From contig NZ_JAYGIM010000020.1 of assembly GCF_034930985.1 (NCBI RefSeq), positions 1-64,000 of the forward strand: a stretch of 64,000 bases of DNA, given 5' to 3'. Of the stretch, positions 53,714-63,646 are shown in pieces. Numbering within the stretch: position 1 is the first letter of the stretch; every line of letters begins with the position of its first letter. The DNA comes from Arcicella lustrica. Its GTDB lineage: Bacteria > Bacteroidota > Bacteroidia > Cytophagales > Spirosomataceae. The position numbers and the translations under genes were made by a program. The notes under the pieces are model-generated. The model saw only the letters and a program-made list of their open reading frames with translations. It searched no databases and was not told the origin of the DNA.

Positions 53714-56476
53714 TTACTTTCCAACCGTCGCTTTTGTAGCTTGTTTTTGTGCAGCTGTCGGTACGAAATCTATCCATTCTAAACTGAATAAATCTCTATT
53801 TGGCGTTGATGTTTTTACAAATACAAAGTACAAATCATGCTTGCCTGTCGTTGCTTGAAGTCCAGCACTTTTTTCTGTATAAGTATTCCAGTTACCTGTT
53901 GGCTCATAGTTTAAAGTACTTATCAAAGCACCAGTTGGCGAATCTGCATGTACCTCAATCGTTGCTCCTTTATCTCTTGAAGAATAACGATAAGTCAATT
54001 GTTCAATATTTTTTAAGTCAATATTTTTCAACACAAAATATGACCCATTATGGATACTTCCTAATCGCTTCTCTTGTCTGCTAACATTACTCAACTCATC
54101 TGCTTCGCTACCATAAATTTTTGTTGGACGTAACACCAACACATCTGTTTTATTCAATGCTAACACCGCTTTTGTTTTGCCTTGTGGCGCAACCAAAGAA
54201 CCTTTATCTGTATATGAAGCTGTTAAAACGTAGCGTCCTTCTTGTTCTTTTCCAACGTGTTCTTTTAGTGTTACCGAACCTTTTTGAGGAATTCTGTTTT
54301 CAATTGGTTCATTCCCTAATGAAAGAATATACTTCACCATTTCGGTTGTTTCTTCACGAGAAAGTTGTGGGTGAGCACTCATTTCACGGTCGTCCCAAAC
54401 ACCACCACCACCGATGATGATTTTATTAGCCAATTTAGCAATCGCAGTTTTATCGTCTTTGTATCTTTTAGAAACTTCTGTAAATGATGGGCCAACCGAT
54501 TTTGCATTTACTTGGTGACAAGCCTTACAGTCTGAACCAGCAATTAAAGATTTTCCTAAACTAAAAGTAGAAGTCAATTGCTGATGTCCCATCAAAGGTT
54601 CTTTACTTACTTTAGGAATATAATTCAATACCACTTTTACACGTTTTGAATCAATCAATTGGTCTTCCTTATCTTTCACACTAACCGAATATTTAAAAGG
54701 TGTTTGTGTTGGAATGAAGAAAGTGCTATTGTCTGTCGTAGCAATGGCTACTTCTGGTACAGTATTACCAACTTTAATATTGATAGTACTTGTGTTACTT
54801 GCTCCTAATTGATCTTTTACAGTAAGTGAAACTTTATAAATACCATTTTTACTGAAAGTATAAGTTGGATTTACTTCGTTAGAAATCACTTTCCCTTCAA
54901 ATTTCCATTGGTAACTTAACTTATCTCCTTTATCAAAATCATGGCTTTTATCTCCTGTGAAAGCTACTTTAAAAGGAGCAAGCCCGATAGTATCTGCCGC
55001 AATCGCTTTCGCTACTGGCGCACGGTTACCACTATTGAAGTCGATTTTTACTAAACGTGCATCTTCGTTATCAATACCATAAACTGAACCATATTCTAAT
55101 AAATAAACGCTACCATCTGGACCAATTTCCATATCTACTGGACGACGGAAATCACCCGTAGTTGGCATAAACGCCTCCATCGACTGGTAATTTTGTTGTT
55201 CGTCTAAACGTACTGCATAAATCCAGTTACGCATCCAGTCGTACACAAATAATGCTTTATCATAATAAGCAGGCAATTTACTTGGGTTTGCCAAAGAAGC
55301 ATCAAAATGATAAACTGGACCGCCCATCGCACATCTACCGCCAACTCCTAATTCAGGAAATTCTGTCGATTTGTTATATGGATACCAAATCATTGCTTTT
55401 TGTGCTGGAGGCAAGTTTTTCATCCCTGTATTATAAGGAGAATTATTTACTGGAGCATTTGCTTCGAAAGGAACGCCTACTTTTTTGGTCGCAAAATCAT
55501 ATTGATTGTAAGCTTTATTGTCACCTACAAAATATGGCCAACCATAATTTCCCGCTTTTTTCGCTTGGTTGAATTCGTCATAACCACGTGGACCTTGCAC
55601 GCCATCTGTTCCTGCATCAGGACCAATTTCGCCCCAATATAAAATTGAAGTAGCAGGGTCAACCGAAATACGGTATGGATTACGACAACCCATTACATAA
55701 ATTTCAGGACGAGTACCCGCCATTCCTTTCGGGAATAAATTGCCTTCTGGAATGGTATAAGAACCATCTGATTCTACATGAATACGAAGAATTTTTCCAC
55801 GTAAATCATTCGGGTTTCCTGCCGAACGTTGCGCATCAAAAATTGGTCTTTTTTCTCTTTCGTCGATAGGCGCATGTCCATTTGACTCAAAAGGCACGGT
55901 ATTATCACCTGTTGAAATAAACAAATTACCATGAGCATCCCAAGCCATAGAACCACCTGTGTGGGCACTTACTTCTAAATCAAGTGGAAATTCAATGATA
56001 GATTTTTCGCTTTCAATATCAAGCGTGCTATCATCATTTACTTTAAATCTCCCGATTCTCTGTTTGGTTTGTCCTTTATCTTCAATGGTATAAAAGAAGT
56101 AGAGATAATGATTTTTGGCAAAATTAGGGTCAATCGTCATCCCTAATAAACCATTCAAATATTTATCAACCGCCTTTACAGGGAAATCATAGAGTAATCT
56201 TGTTTTTTTCTGTACGGGGTCATACACATAAAATTTGCCCGCTCTTTCTACAAAGAAAACACGACCGTCTGGCGCAACTGCCAATTCCATCGGTTCGTTG
56301 AGGTCATTAGAAAGTACGCTTTTTGTAAAGCGATTTTCCTCTGGTCGGTTTAGAGTATCAGCCCACACTTGAGCCTTCTCGGCTTTTATTTGTGTGGTCA
56401 TAGATTCATGGGTAAGAGAGCTTAAACCTAGAAATGCTCCTAGATATAAACTGTATTTAGCGAAGGAAATAAACAT
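53714..56476 (-). CDS. Exported PQQ-type sugar dehydrogenase / PKD / cytochrome c
   Basis: 920 residues from the chosen ATG (MFISFAKYSLYL); 17 upstream in-frame residues are unlikely. Domains: a hydrophobic signal segment; GSDH-type beta-propeller ~45-480 (SAHTGGSMAWD near 170-180, GNYGWPYFVGDNKAYN near 309-324); PKD ~485-570; cytochrome c ~640-720 with CKACH at 650-654; CBM6-like C-terminal domain ~735-905. Compared with its paralogue at 20041 it lacks the ThuA domain and the final barrel. It also carries Cys in place of His in MGCRNPYR (paralogue MGHRNPFR). No isomerase gene follows. Substrate unknown. Confidence 0.88.
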   Translation of the reverse strand: MFISFAKYSLYLGAFLGLSSLTHESMTTQIKAEKAQVWADTLNRPEENRFTKSVLSNDLNEPMELAVAPDGRVFFVERAGKFYVYDPVQKKTRLLYDFPVKAVDKYLNGLLGMTIDPNFAKNHYLYFFYTIEDKGQTKQRIGRFKVNDDSTLDIESEKSIIEFPLDLEVSAHTGGSMAWDAHGNLFISTGDNTVPFESNGHAPIDEREKRPIFDAQRSAGNPNDLRGKILRIHVESDGSYTIPEGNLFPKGMAGTRPEIYVMGCRNPYRISVDPATSILYWGEIGPDAGTDGVQGPRGYDEFNQAKKAGNYGWPYFVGDNKAYNQYDFATKKVGVPFEANAPVNNSPYNTGMKNLPPAQKAMIWYPYNKSTEFPELGVGGRCAMGGPVYHFDASLANPSKLPAYYDKALFVYDWMRNWIYAVRLDEQQNYQSMEAFMPTTGDFRRPVDMEIGPDGSVYLLEYGSVYGIDNEDARLVKIDFNSGNRAPVAKAIAADTIGLAPFKVAFTGDKSHDFDKGDKLSYQWKFEGKVISNEVNPTYTFSKNGIYKVSLTVKDQLGASNTSTINIKVGNTVPEVAIATTDNSTFFIPTQTPFKYSVSVKDKEDQLIDSKRVKVVLNYIPKVSKEPLMGHQQLTSTFSLGKSLIAGSDCKACHQVNAKSVGPSFTEVSKRYKDDKTAIAKLANKIIIGGGGVWDDREMSAHPQLSREETTEMVKYILSLGNEPIENRIPQKGSVTLKEHVGKEQEGRYVLTASYTDKGSLVAPQGKTKAVLALNKTDVLVLRPTKIYGSEADELSNVSRQEKRLGSIHNGSYFVLKNIDLKNIEQLTYRYSSRDKGATIEVHADSPTGALISTLNYEPTGNWNTYTEKSAGLQATTGKHDLYFVFVKTSTPNRDLFSLEWIDFVPTAAQKQATKATVGK

Positions 56477-56781
56477 TGAGTGTATATTAATTAAATAATA
56501 AAATACAAAGATTTGACATCTCTTCAATTTAGAGAAATAAAGCGTTTATTCAACAATTGTATTGAATAATACAAATTTATAAAGTAGAAAGCATAATACT
56601 GTCTGGTTTTTCGTCAAAATTAGGGGGTAAACTAATCCTGACTCTTTACCATTTACAAATACTTTATTTCCTAAATAGACAGACTTTTGTATTTAATACT
56701 CTTTGTAATGAAAAAATGTTGGAGAGAAGTATAATAGCGTTATAAAGATTAAGTAGGTGTACAAAAGTTTTAAAGTATTTG

Positions 56782-56863
56782 CATGTAGCAGTAACTCTTG
56801 CAGTTACCGATTGACAATTAATTAAGATAAGAAACGGTAACCGTAAAGGTGGTTACCACTACA
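56782..56863. repeat. Degenerate inverted repeat related to the 2441-2512 element
   Basis: Left arm CATGTAGCAGTAACTCTTGC... (56782-56809) and right arm (56834-56863, ends GGTTACCACTACATG) pair with a few mismatches and short gaps. Its ends (GTAGTGGTAACC, ACGGTTACC) align with those of the hairpin at 2441-2512 (GTAGGGGCAATCC, GCGGTTGCCC). Confidence 0.65.
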
Positions 56864-56903
56864 TGTAATTTATGCTATTGCATTTCTGTATACCCTAAAA
56901 CAA

Positions 56904-56944
56904 AAAAAGCTTCATCGTGAAATGATTTCACAATGAAGCTTTTT
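56904..56944 (-). terminator. Terminator of RND efflux operon 2
   Basis: AAAAAGCTTCATCGTGAAAT pairs with ATTTCACAATGAAGCTTTTT (one mismatch). The minus strand continues with TTTTTTTG. The stop codon of the permease is 18 bp away. Confidence 0.9.
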
Positions 56945-56961
56945 CCAATTCAACTATTATT

Positions 56962-59900
56962 TTACTCTATTGCTAAATCAGTTTCAATTTCCTTCTTTTT
57001 CTTTCCTCCTGCAATTTTTTCAATCAATACAAAAAGTACTGGTACGACGAAAATCGCTAGAGAGGTTGCGGCTAACATTCCACCGAATACTGTCCAACCA
57101 ATGGTTTTACGAGATTCAGCCGCTGCTCCACTGGCAAAAGCTAAAGGTAAAACACCCAGAATGAAAGCGAGGGAAGTCATAATGATTGGTCGTAAACGTA
57201 ATTGCACGGCTTCTAAAGTAGCAGGAATTAATTCCATTCCTTTATCAACCCGTTCTTTAGCAAATTCTACAATCAAAATAGCGTTTTTCGCCGCCAAACC
57301 AATCAAGGTAATCAAACCGATTTGGGCATAAATATTATTAGAAAGATTTGGTAAGAAAGTAAGCGTTAAGATTGAACCAAAAGCCCCAATCGGAACGGCA
57401 AACAATACTGAGAATGGAATCGACCAGCTTTCATACAAAGCAGCAAGAAACAAGAATACGAACACGATAGAAATTCCAAAAATCAATGTTGTACTATCGC
57501 CTGCTTTTAATTCTTCGCTACTCATCCCTGAAAATTCATACGAATAACCCGTTGGCAAAGTGGTAGCGGCTACTTCTTTCAAAGCCGTAATGGCTTGTCC
57601 ACTACTAAAACCAGGTTTTGGCGAACCATTGATTTCAATAGAACGATAAACGTTATAATGCGAAATCAAAGCAGCATTCTCAACCACTTTTGCTTTTACT
57701 AAAGCTTTCAATGGCACCATGTTTCCAACGTTATTTCTTACATAAAACTTTTCGATTTTCTCTAAAGAAGAACGGTAACTACTATCTGCCTGCACCATTA
57801 CCCTAAAGTTTCTACCATATAAAGTAAAATCGTTGATGTACGAACTACCCAATAAAGTAGAAAGTGTACCAAAAACATCCGATACTTGTACCCCTTGTTT
57901 TTTGGCTTGATCACGATCTACATCAATCTGATAACTTGGGGTGCGTGAACTAAAGAAAGTAAATGCCATGCCAATTTCTGGACGCTGATTGACAGCCGCC
58001 AAGAATTTACGGGCTACTTTTTCAAATTGCTGAACATTATCGGGACTGGTTGTTTGTAAAAGTTCAAACGTAAAACCAGCGGTTTGTCCTAGCCCAGGAA
58101 TTGCTGGCGGTGCAATTGCAAGGACTCTGGCTTCTTTAATATCAGCCGTACTCTTTTTGATTTTTTCAATTACCGCTTGTACTTGATGTTCTTTCCCTTC
58201 TCTATCCGACCATGGTTTTAAGTTTACAAAGAAAGTACCAACGTTTGTTTTGTTAGAGAAACTTACGATGTTCAAACCAGCGATACCACCTACTACTCTT
58301 ACTTCTGGCAATACTTCCAAACGCTTCATAATGGTTTGAAACAACGCTACGTTTCGGCTTGTAGAAGTAGCTTCTGGCATTTCGTAAGTTACATATAAAC
58401 GTCCTTCATCTTCTGTTGGAATAAAACCTGTTGGTTTTGTTTTGAACAAATATCCTAAGCCAACAAATAAACAAACCATCATCACCAAAACCATTGGCGT
58501 AGCTTTAATCCACTTCGCAACCCCTCTTGTATAAGAAAGAGAAAGGCTATCAAACTTAGTATTGAACCAAGCGAAGAATTTTTCTAAGGCATTTTTTCGT
58601 GCATTTTTATCTTTCGATGGTTTCAGCATAATTGTACATAATGCTGGCGTTAAAGAAAGTGCTACAAAGGCAGAAAGAATTACAGAAACTGCAATGGTAA
58701 TGGCAAATTGTTGATATAATCTACCAACGATTCCCGGCACAAAACTTACTGGAACAAACACCGCAGCAAGAATTAATGCAATAGCGATTACCGGCCCAGA
58801 AATATCTTTCATGGCTTTCTTGGTTGCTTGTTTGGGCGTCATTCCGTATTCATCCATATTATGCTGTACGGCTTCAACCACTACAATGGCATCATCCACC
58901 ACAATCCCAATGGCTAATACAAAAGCAAAAAGCGTAAGTGTATTAATCGTAAAACCAAAAGGAATAAAGAAAATAAACGTTCCGATTAATGACACAGGAA
59001 TGGCTAAAATTGGAATCAAAGTAGCTCTCCAGTTTTGAAGGAATAAGAATACCACCAGAATTACCAAAATCAGGGCTTCAACCAAGGTATGAATTACTTC
59101 TTCAATAGAAACTTTTACAACCGAAGCTGACTCTAAAGGCACTACGTAGTCAATATCTTTCGGGAAAGTCTTTTTCATTTCCGTCAAAGCCGCTACAACG
59201 CCTTCATAGGTTTTTAGCGTATTTCCTCCAGGAGCTAAGTAAATAATTACAAAAGCCGCAGGTTTACCCGAAACAAAAGCATTTACGCCATAATCAAATC
59301 TTCCTAGTTCAACTCTTGCCACATCTTTCAAATACACAATACTTCCTGTGGCTGGCACAGTACGAACGATAATATTTTCAAATTGGTCTTTCGTATTTAA
59401 ACGACTGTTTGTCAATACGCTATATTCAAATGCTTGCGTTGAAGGTTGAGGATTCCCCCCTACTGTACCTGCTGCAATCTGAAGATTTTGTTCTGCCAAA
59501 GCCGCTGTAATATCGCTTGGCGTCATGCGCATGGCTGCCAATTTTTCTGGATTCAACCAGATTCTCATCCCAAAATCATCTGCTCTCGATACAATATCCC
59601 CTACTCCTTTTACTCTTTGAAGGGCATCTTTTACATAGATGTTGGCAAAGTTTCCGATGAATTTTGCATCATGTGTACCTTTTGGAGAGTACAATGCCAA
59701 TGCCATCATGATACTTGGATTACGCTTACGAACCGTTAAACCAAGTCGTTTTACAGCATCTGGTAAAGTTGGTTGCGCCACACTTACACGGTTCTGAACA
59801 TCCAATGCGGCAATGTTTACGTCTGTTCCAATATCGAAAGTAACGTTAATACTACTTTGTCCGCTACTGGTACTGTTACTCGACATATAAGTCATGCCCG

Positions 59901-60120
59901 GCGTACCGTTGATTTGCGTTTCAATCGGTGTGGTGGTGGTTTGCTCCACCGTCTGGGCATCTGCTCCTGTAAAATTACCCGCCACCGTAACAGTTGGAGG
60001 CGTAATATCTGGATATTGTGAGATAGGCAATGTAGTCAAGGCAATGATTCCTACGATGACAAGCACCAATGAGGTAACAATTGCGGTGATTGGCCTTTTT
60101 ATAAAAACATCTGCTATCAT
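56962..60120 (-). CDS. RND multidrug-type permease (HAE1, operon 2)
   Basis: 1052 residues, the AcrB/MexB type. MIADVFIKRPITAIVTSLVLVI at the N-terminus, TM4 AIGIVVDDAIVVVEAVQHN with the proton-relay Asp pair, GFIPTEDEG, and ALYESWSIPFSVLFAVPIG are family hallmarks. C-terminal helix then a lysine-rich tail (GGKKKKEIE). Last gene of a TolC-adaptor-permease operon. It exports hydrophobic or amphiphilic compounds; the exact drugs are not deducible. Confidence 0.95.
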   Translation of the reverse strand: MIADVFIKRPITAIVTSLVLVIVGIIALTTLPISQYPDITPPTVTVAGNFTGADAQTVEQTTTTPIETQINGTPGMTYMSSNSTSSGQSSINVTFDIGTDVNIAALDVQNRVSVAQPTLPDAVKRLGLTVRKRNPSIMMALALYSPKGTHDAKFIGNFANIYVKDALQRVKGVGDIVSRADDFGMRIWLNPEKLAAMRMTPSDITAALAEQNLQIAAGTVGGNPQPSTQAFEYSVLTNSRLNTKDQFENIIVRTVPATGSIVYLKDVARVELGRFDYGVNAFVSGKPAAFVIIYLAPGGNTLKTYEGVVAALTEMKKTFPKDIDYVVPLESASVVKVSIEEVIHTLVEALILVILVVFLFLQNWRATLIPILAIPVSLIGTFIFFIPFGFTINTLTLFAFVLAIGIVVDDAIVVVEAVQHNMDEYGMTPKQATKKAMKDISGPVIAIALILAAVFVPVSFVPGIVGRLYQQFAITIAVSVILSAFVALSLTPALCTIMLKPSKDKNARKNALEKFFAWFNTKFDSLSLSYTRGVAKWIKATPMVLVMMVCLFVGLGYLFKTKPTGFIPTEDEGRLYVTYEMPEATSTSRNVALFQTIMKRLEVLPEVRVVGGIAGLNIVSFSNKTNVGTFFVNLKPWSDREGKEHQVQAVIEKIKKSTADIKEARVLAIAPPAIPGLGQTAGFTFELLQTTSPDNVQQFEKVARKFLAAVNQRPEIGMAFTFFSSRTPSYQIDVDRDQAKKQGVQVSDVFGTLSTLLGSSYINDFTLYGRNFRVMVQADSSYRSSLEKIEKFYVRNNVGNMVPLKALVKAKVVENAALISHYNVYRSIEINGSPKPGFSSGQAITALKEVAATTLPTGYSYEFSGMSSEELKAGDSTTLIFGISIVFVFLFLAALYESWSIPFSVLFAVPIGAFGSILTLTFLPNLSNNIYAQIGLITLIGLAAKNAILIVEFAKERVDKGMELIPATLEAVQLRLRPIIMTSLAFILGVLPLAFASGAAAESRKTIGWTVFGGMLAATSLAIFVVPVLFVLIEKIAGGKKKKEIETDLAIE

Positions 60121-60150
60121 TTCTATATTTTTTAATTTTTTTGAGTCTTT

Positions 60151-60268
60151 GAGTTGATAAGTCTATGAGTTTAAAGCTTATGTGTTTATAAGACATGTTT
60201 ATAATTTTGAACTCATAAACTTTGTACTCATAAACTTTAAAACTCATTTACTCATAAACTCTCAATAA
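60151..60268. repeat. ACTCATAAACTTT repeats with inverted partner
   Basis: ACTCATAAACT occurs three times (60211, 60227, 60250) and its complement (ATGAGTTTAAAG) at 60165, giving several alternative hairpins in the gap between adaptor and permease genes. Confidence 0.6.
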
Positions 60269-60270
60269 GC

Positions 60271-61413
60271 TTATTTTTTCGCTGGTGTAGCCGAAGGAAC
60301 TTCCGTTGTATAAACAGCACCTTCACGTAAATTTTGAATTCCTTCAACGACTATTTTATCGCCTTCTTTCAATCCTTCTTTCACAATAATGTTAGTACCC
60401 AAAGCTGTTCCCAAGTGTACTCTTTTTTGCGTTACTTTACTGCTATCGCCCGGTACATACACAAAAAATTCACCCAATTGCTCAGAAATTGCTTTGTAAG
60501 GAATCACAACGGCTTTGCTAGAAGTACTCAATACTCTAACGGTTCCAGTCATACCCGAACGAAGTAAATTCTTAGGATTAGGGAAAGCCAGTCTAGTTTT
60601 TATCGTTCCAGTTTGTGGGTCAACGGCTCTATCCATCAAAAGGATTTTTCCTGTATGTGGATAAATATCTCCCCCAAATGCAAGTGTAAAAGTAGAATCA
60701 TTGTTGGCTTTCCCTTTTTGGATTAAGTTGCTGAAGTAGTAAATATCTTTTTGGTCAACGTTAAAATCAACGGCTAATTGATTATCCGTAGAAACCGTAT
60801 TCAAAATCGTTTGTCCTGCCGTTACAGCAGCTCCTTTTTTCACTAAAGAAATACCAATTGTTCCATCAAAAGGCGCATATACTTTGGTATAACGCACATT
60901 AGTTTGTACTCCTTTGATATTTGCTTTTGAAGCTTCAACTTGTTTTTTAGCTACTTCCAAAGCCGCATCTGCATTATCAACCAATTGTTTGGCTACGGCA
61001 TCATTTTTCGCTAATTCTTGAAAACGATTCGCATCTTTTTGTGCTTTTGCTAAATTGGCTTCTTGCACATTTAAGTTCGCTACCGCTTGGTCATAATTTG
61101 CTTCATATAACTGTGTATCAATTGAATACAACAATTGTCCTTTGCGTACTCTTGAACCATCGCTAAAATGTACACCCGTAATAAAACCGCTTACTTGTGG
61201 TCTTAATTCTACCACATCCAAAGCCGTTACCGTAGCAGGATATTCATCATGATACGAAGCATCTGTTACTTGTACGGCTTCAATCGTTACAGGAACTGGA
61301 GGCAATGCTGGCATTTGTCCTGCCTTTTTATCACCGCATGAGCTTAATAAAAATAAAGCCGCAATGATTGAAAATTGTGTTGATTTATCGAAAAACATAT
61401 TGATTCTGTTCAT
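60271..61413 (-). CDS. RND periplasmic adaptor lipoprotein (operon 2)
   Basis: 380 residues. Lipoprotein signal ending FLLSSC near residues 22-27. Barrel-sandwich halves (VVELRPQVSGFITGVHFSDGSRVRKGQLLY and VYAPFDGTIGISLVKKGAAV) surround an alpha-hairpin rich in Ala/Lys/Gln (~108-160). C-terminal beta-barrel and membrane-proximal domains are complete. Partner of the HAE1 permease encoded downstream. Confidence 0.93.
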   Translation of the reverse strand: MNRINMFFDKSTQFSIIAALFLLSSCGDKKAGQMPALPPVPVTIEAVQVTDASYHDEYPATVTALDVVELRPQVSGFITGVHFSDGSRVRKGQLLYSIDTQLYEANYDQAVANLNVQEANLAKAQKDANRFQELAKNDAVAKQLVDNADAALEVAKKQVEASKANIKGVQTNVRYTKVYAPFDGTIGISLVKKGAAVTAGQTILNTVSTDNQLAVDFNVDQKDIYYFSNLIQKGKANNDSTFTLAFGGDIYPHTGKILLMDRAVDPQTGTIKTRLAFPNPKNLLRSGMTGTVRVLSTSSKAVVIPYKAISEQLGEFFVYVPGDSSKVTQKRVHLGTALGTNIIVKEGLKEGDKIVVEGIQNLREGAVYTTEVPSATPAKK

Positions 61414-61455
61414 TTATTTGTCTGTTATTCGTTGCTGTTTTACCAGAAGATTATT

Positions 61456-61513
61456 TTGTGAATGAGTGAATCATTTCTAAAGAAAATTCCATTCGCAATT
61501 CACTAACTCACAA
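61456..61513. repeat. GTGAATTA-family inverted repeat 3' of tolC
   Basis: TTGTGAATGAGTGAAT (61456-61471) pairs with ATTCACTAACTCACAA (61498-61513), two mismatches. It lies just downstream of the TolC-like stop codon at 61526. Confidence 0.65.
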
Positions 61514-61525
61514 CTCATCTATTAA

Positions 61526-62893
61526 TTAATAAGCTAATTGTCCTAATGATTTTTGTACATCTACTTTACTAGATAACACCAAGTAAAGTGAATTATAATA
61601 ATTGATTCTTGCCGTGCGAAGGTCCGTTTCAGAAGTAATTACTTCTAAATACGTTTTAATGCCCGAACGATATTGCAATTGAATTAAATCATAGACTTCT
61701 TTTGCCAACTCCATGTTTTCTTTTTGTGAAAGAAACACTGCCAAATTACTCTTATAAGTAGCTAACGCTTGCTGGTATTCTGTGTTGACGCTCAATTTCA
61801 GATTTTTAACGTCTAAATCTACACGCTTGAGTTGCCATTCGGCAGAGTTGATATTTGCTTTTCGTTTTCCTCCTTGAAAAATCGGTAAAGAAAGTGTTAT
61901 GTTGGCGAATGAGTTCGGATAATTTCTTGAATATAAATCTGTAAACGAGTTATTCAAAAAGTTAAGATTGTACGCTCCGTTGAAAGAAACCGAAGGTAAA
62001 TAACTCCATTTATTATACTTCAATTCGGCTTCACGAAGGTTTTTTAAAGTAGCTAATTGTTTGTATTCGATGCGTGAAGTAAAATCTGATTGTTGTAAAG
62101 TATCAATCACGATGTCTCTATCTAATTGTAAAGTATCATACACAATCACCAATTCTTCGTTTTCAGGATATGCCATCAACGACTTCAAGTTTTGTAATCT
62201 TGCTTTCAACAATTCTTCATTGCTTTTCTTCAAAGCCAAAGTATTGTTCAAAGTAATGCTTACTCTTTTGTAATCTATTTTATCCGTAGTTCCTGCATTG
62301 TATTGATTTTTAGCATCTTTCAAACTTCTTTGTAAACGAATAATATCGCCTTCAGTTACTTTTATTTGTTGTTTCGTTGCCAATACTGCATAAAAAGCTT
62401 TGGAAACATTAGCCGCTAAATTGATTTTAGCATTCGCCGTTGTTTGGCTGGCTTGTAAACGCACATCGTTTTGACTTCTATTCGCTAAAAGTGCATCACG
62501 ATTAAAAAGGTTTTGCGAAAGTGAAAACTGTGCTGCCGAAGTATTATCAACGCCCAATTTTACAGGGTTTCCACCGATGATACTTGTCTGAACCAAAAAG
62601 TTATGCTGCAGATTGTAATTGAAATTGATTTGAGGATACCAATCAGCTAATTTTCCCTTGATAGTGTTTTCAACAATGCGTTGGTCGATGAGTGATTGCT
62701 GAATTTGTGGATGATTTTTAATGGCATATTGTACTACATTCTCAAGCGTGGCATCATCTAATTTGGGCGTTGCCACAAGCTTTTCCGACGAATTTTCTTG
62801 AACAACCGTTTGGGAGTATAGATTCGAGGGAATTTTTAAAACCAATAACGTTGTCAGCAACATCATTGATAGTATTTTTCTAGTCTGACGCAT
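61526..62893 (-). CDS. TolC-like outer-membrane efflux protein (operon 2)
   Basis: 455 residues. Signal peptide ~1-27. OEP repeats with helical hairpins (LENVVQYAIKNHPQIQQSLI near 51-70; AKEVYDLIQLQYRSGIKTYLEVITSE near 405-430). It is the first gene of the TolC-adaptor-permease operon, so pump assembly genes are all present. The leader has no recognisable regulator gene. Confidence 0.92.
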   Translation of the reverse strand: MRQTRKILSMMLLTTLLVLKIPSNLYSQTVVQENSSEKLVATPKLDDATLENVVQYAIKNHPQIQQSLIDQRIVENTIKGKLADWYPQINFNYNLQHNFLVQTSIIGGNPVKLGVDNTSAAQFSLSQNLFNRDALLANRSQNDVRLQASQTTANAKINLAANVSKAFYAVLATKQQIKVTEGDIIRLQRSLKDAKNQYNAGTTDKIDYKRVSITLNNTLALKKSNEELLKARLQNLKSLMAYPENEELVIVYDTLQLDRDIVIDTLQQSDFTSRIEYKQLATLKNLREAELKYNKWSYLPSVSFNGAYNLNFLNNSFTDLYSRNYPNSFANITLSLPIFQGGKRKANINSAEWQLKRVDLDVKNLKLSVNTEYQQALATYKSNLAVFLSQKENMELAKEVYDLIQLQYRSGIKTYLEVITSETDLRTARINYYNSLYLVLSSKVDVQKSLGQLAY

Positions 62894-63646
62894 GAATTTG
62901 ATAGGTAAAATAATTTGTTTTGAATAAATATAAACGGACTTACTGCATTATTTGGATAATAACATGACTTTATAACCTATAAAAAATGATATTCGTTCAT
63001 GAATTGAAAAAAATAGTCAATTTTGTTGTCTATTTTTTTCAAAATAGGATTATGGCACTTTCTCAATAGAATCTTCTCTTTCTGAAAAATACGTTTTAAA
63101 ACAATGCCTACTCTTCAAAATCATTACGAAATCATTTATTACTACACATTGGATTATCAATCCCAATCATTTAAAAGGCTTATAATACCTTATAAATCTT
63201 CCTCTGATTTCAACAAAATTGATATTGACAAAACCTGAAAACAAAGTTCCTACATTTTTTAAAAGGGGCTGTTATACAAATTCCTGTTATTTCTACCATT
63301 ATTGCTGATGGTAATCTGTATTTGATAAAATTCAGTCTCTGCTTAATTGCTGATTCACAAAGAGCTAAACAAGTACAATCTGTATTCCTCTCATTTTTCT
63401 TCTAAGTAAAATTTTTATAAAATCTGTAAAGGCATTGTAAAGTTTTTCCGCAATTTATAGATTAATTCTAATGAGTAATTGGACATAACTTATAAGATTA
63501 CCCCTAGCTGTTTGTTTAGGATATTTGAGGTAATAACTTTGTTTGGTGAACTAAATATTGGATAAATCCTATTATGAATCTCCAATTTTCAAACTGACAA
63601 AATCCATTTTTTCTTCTTTTAGAATTGTCCAAAAATTAATTGATTT
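62894..63646. other. 753-bp divergent gap upstream of mqo
   Basis: Holds a 13-bp-arm hairpin TTGAAAAAAATAG / CTATTTTTTTCAA (63004-63016 and 63030-63042) and the mqo promoter at 63511-63541. A 44-codon frame at 63104-63238 has no supporting features. Otherwise nothing is recognised. Confidence 0.55.
63511..63541 (+). promoter_or_regulatory. Promoter of mqo (Bacteroidota type)
   Basis: TTTG at 63511-63514, a 19-nt spacer, then TAACTTTG at 63534-63541. This matches the Bacteroidota primary-sigma consensus TTTG-N19-TAnnTTTG, the best such match seen in the window. Confidence 0.75.

Larger units (their letters stand above)
56528..56961. other. 434-bp gene-free gap
   Basis: Contains the presumed promoter of the sugar dehydrogenase, the inverted repeat at 56782-56863, and the terminator of the second RND operon at 56904-56944. 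No gene seen. Confidence 0.55.

Noticed and set aside
63104..63238. 44-codon frame upstream of mqo
   Set aside because: No recognisable motif or promoter and AT-rich composition like the surrounding gap; not better than chance.
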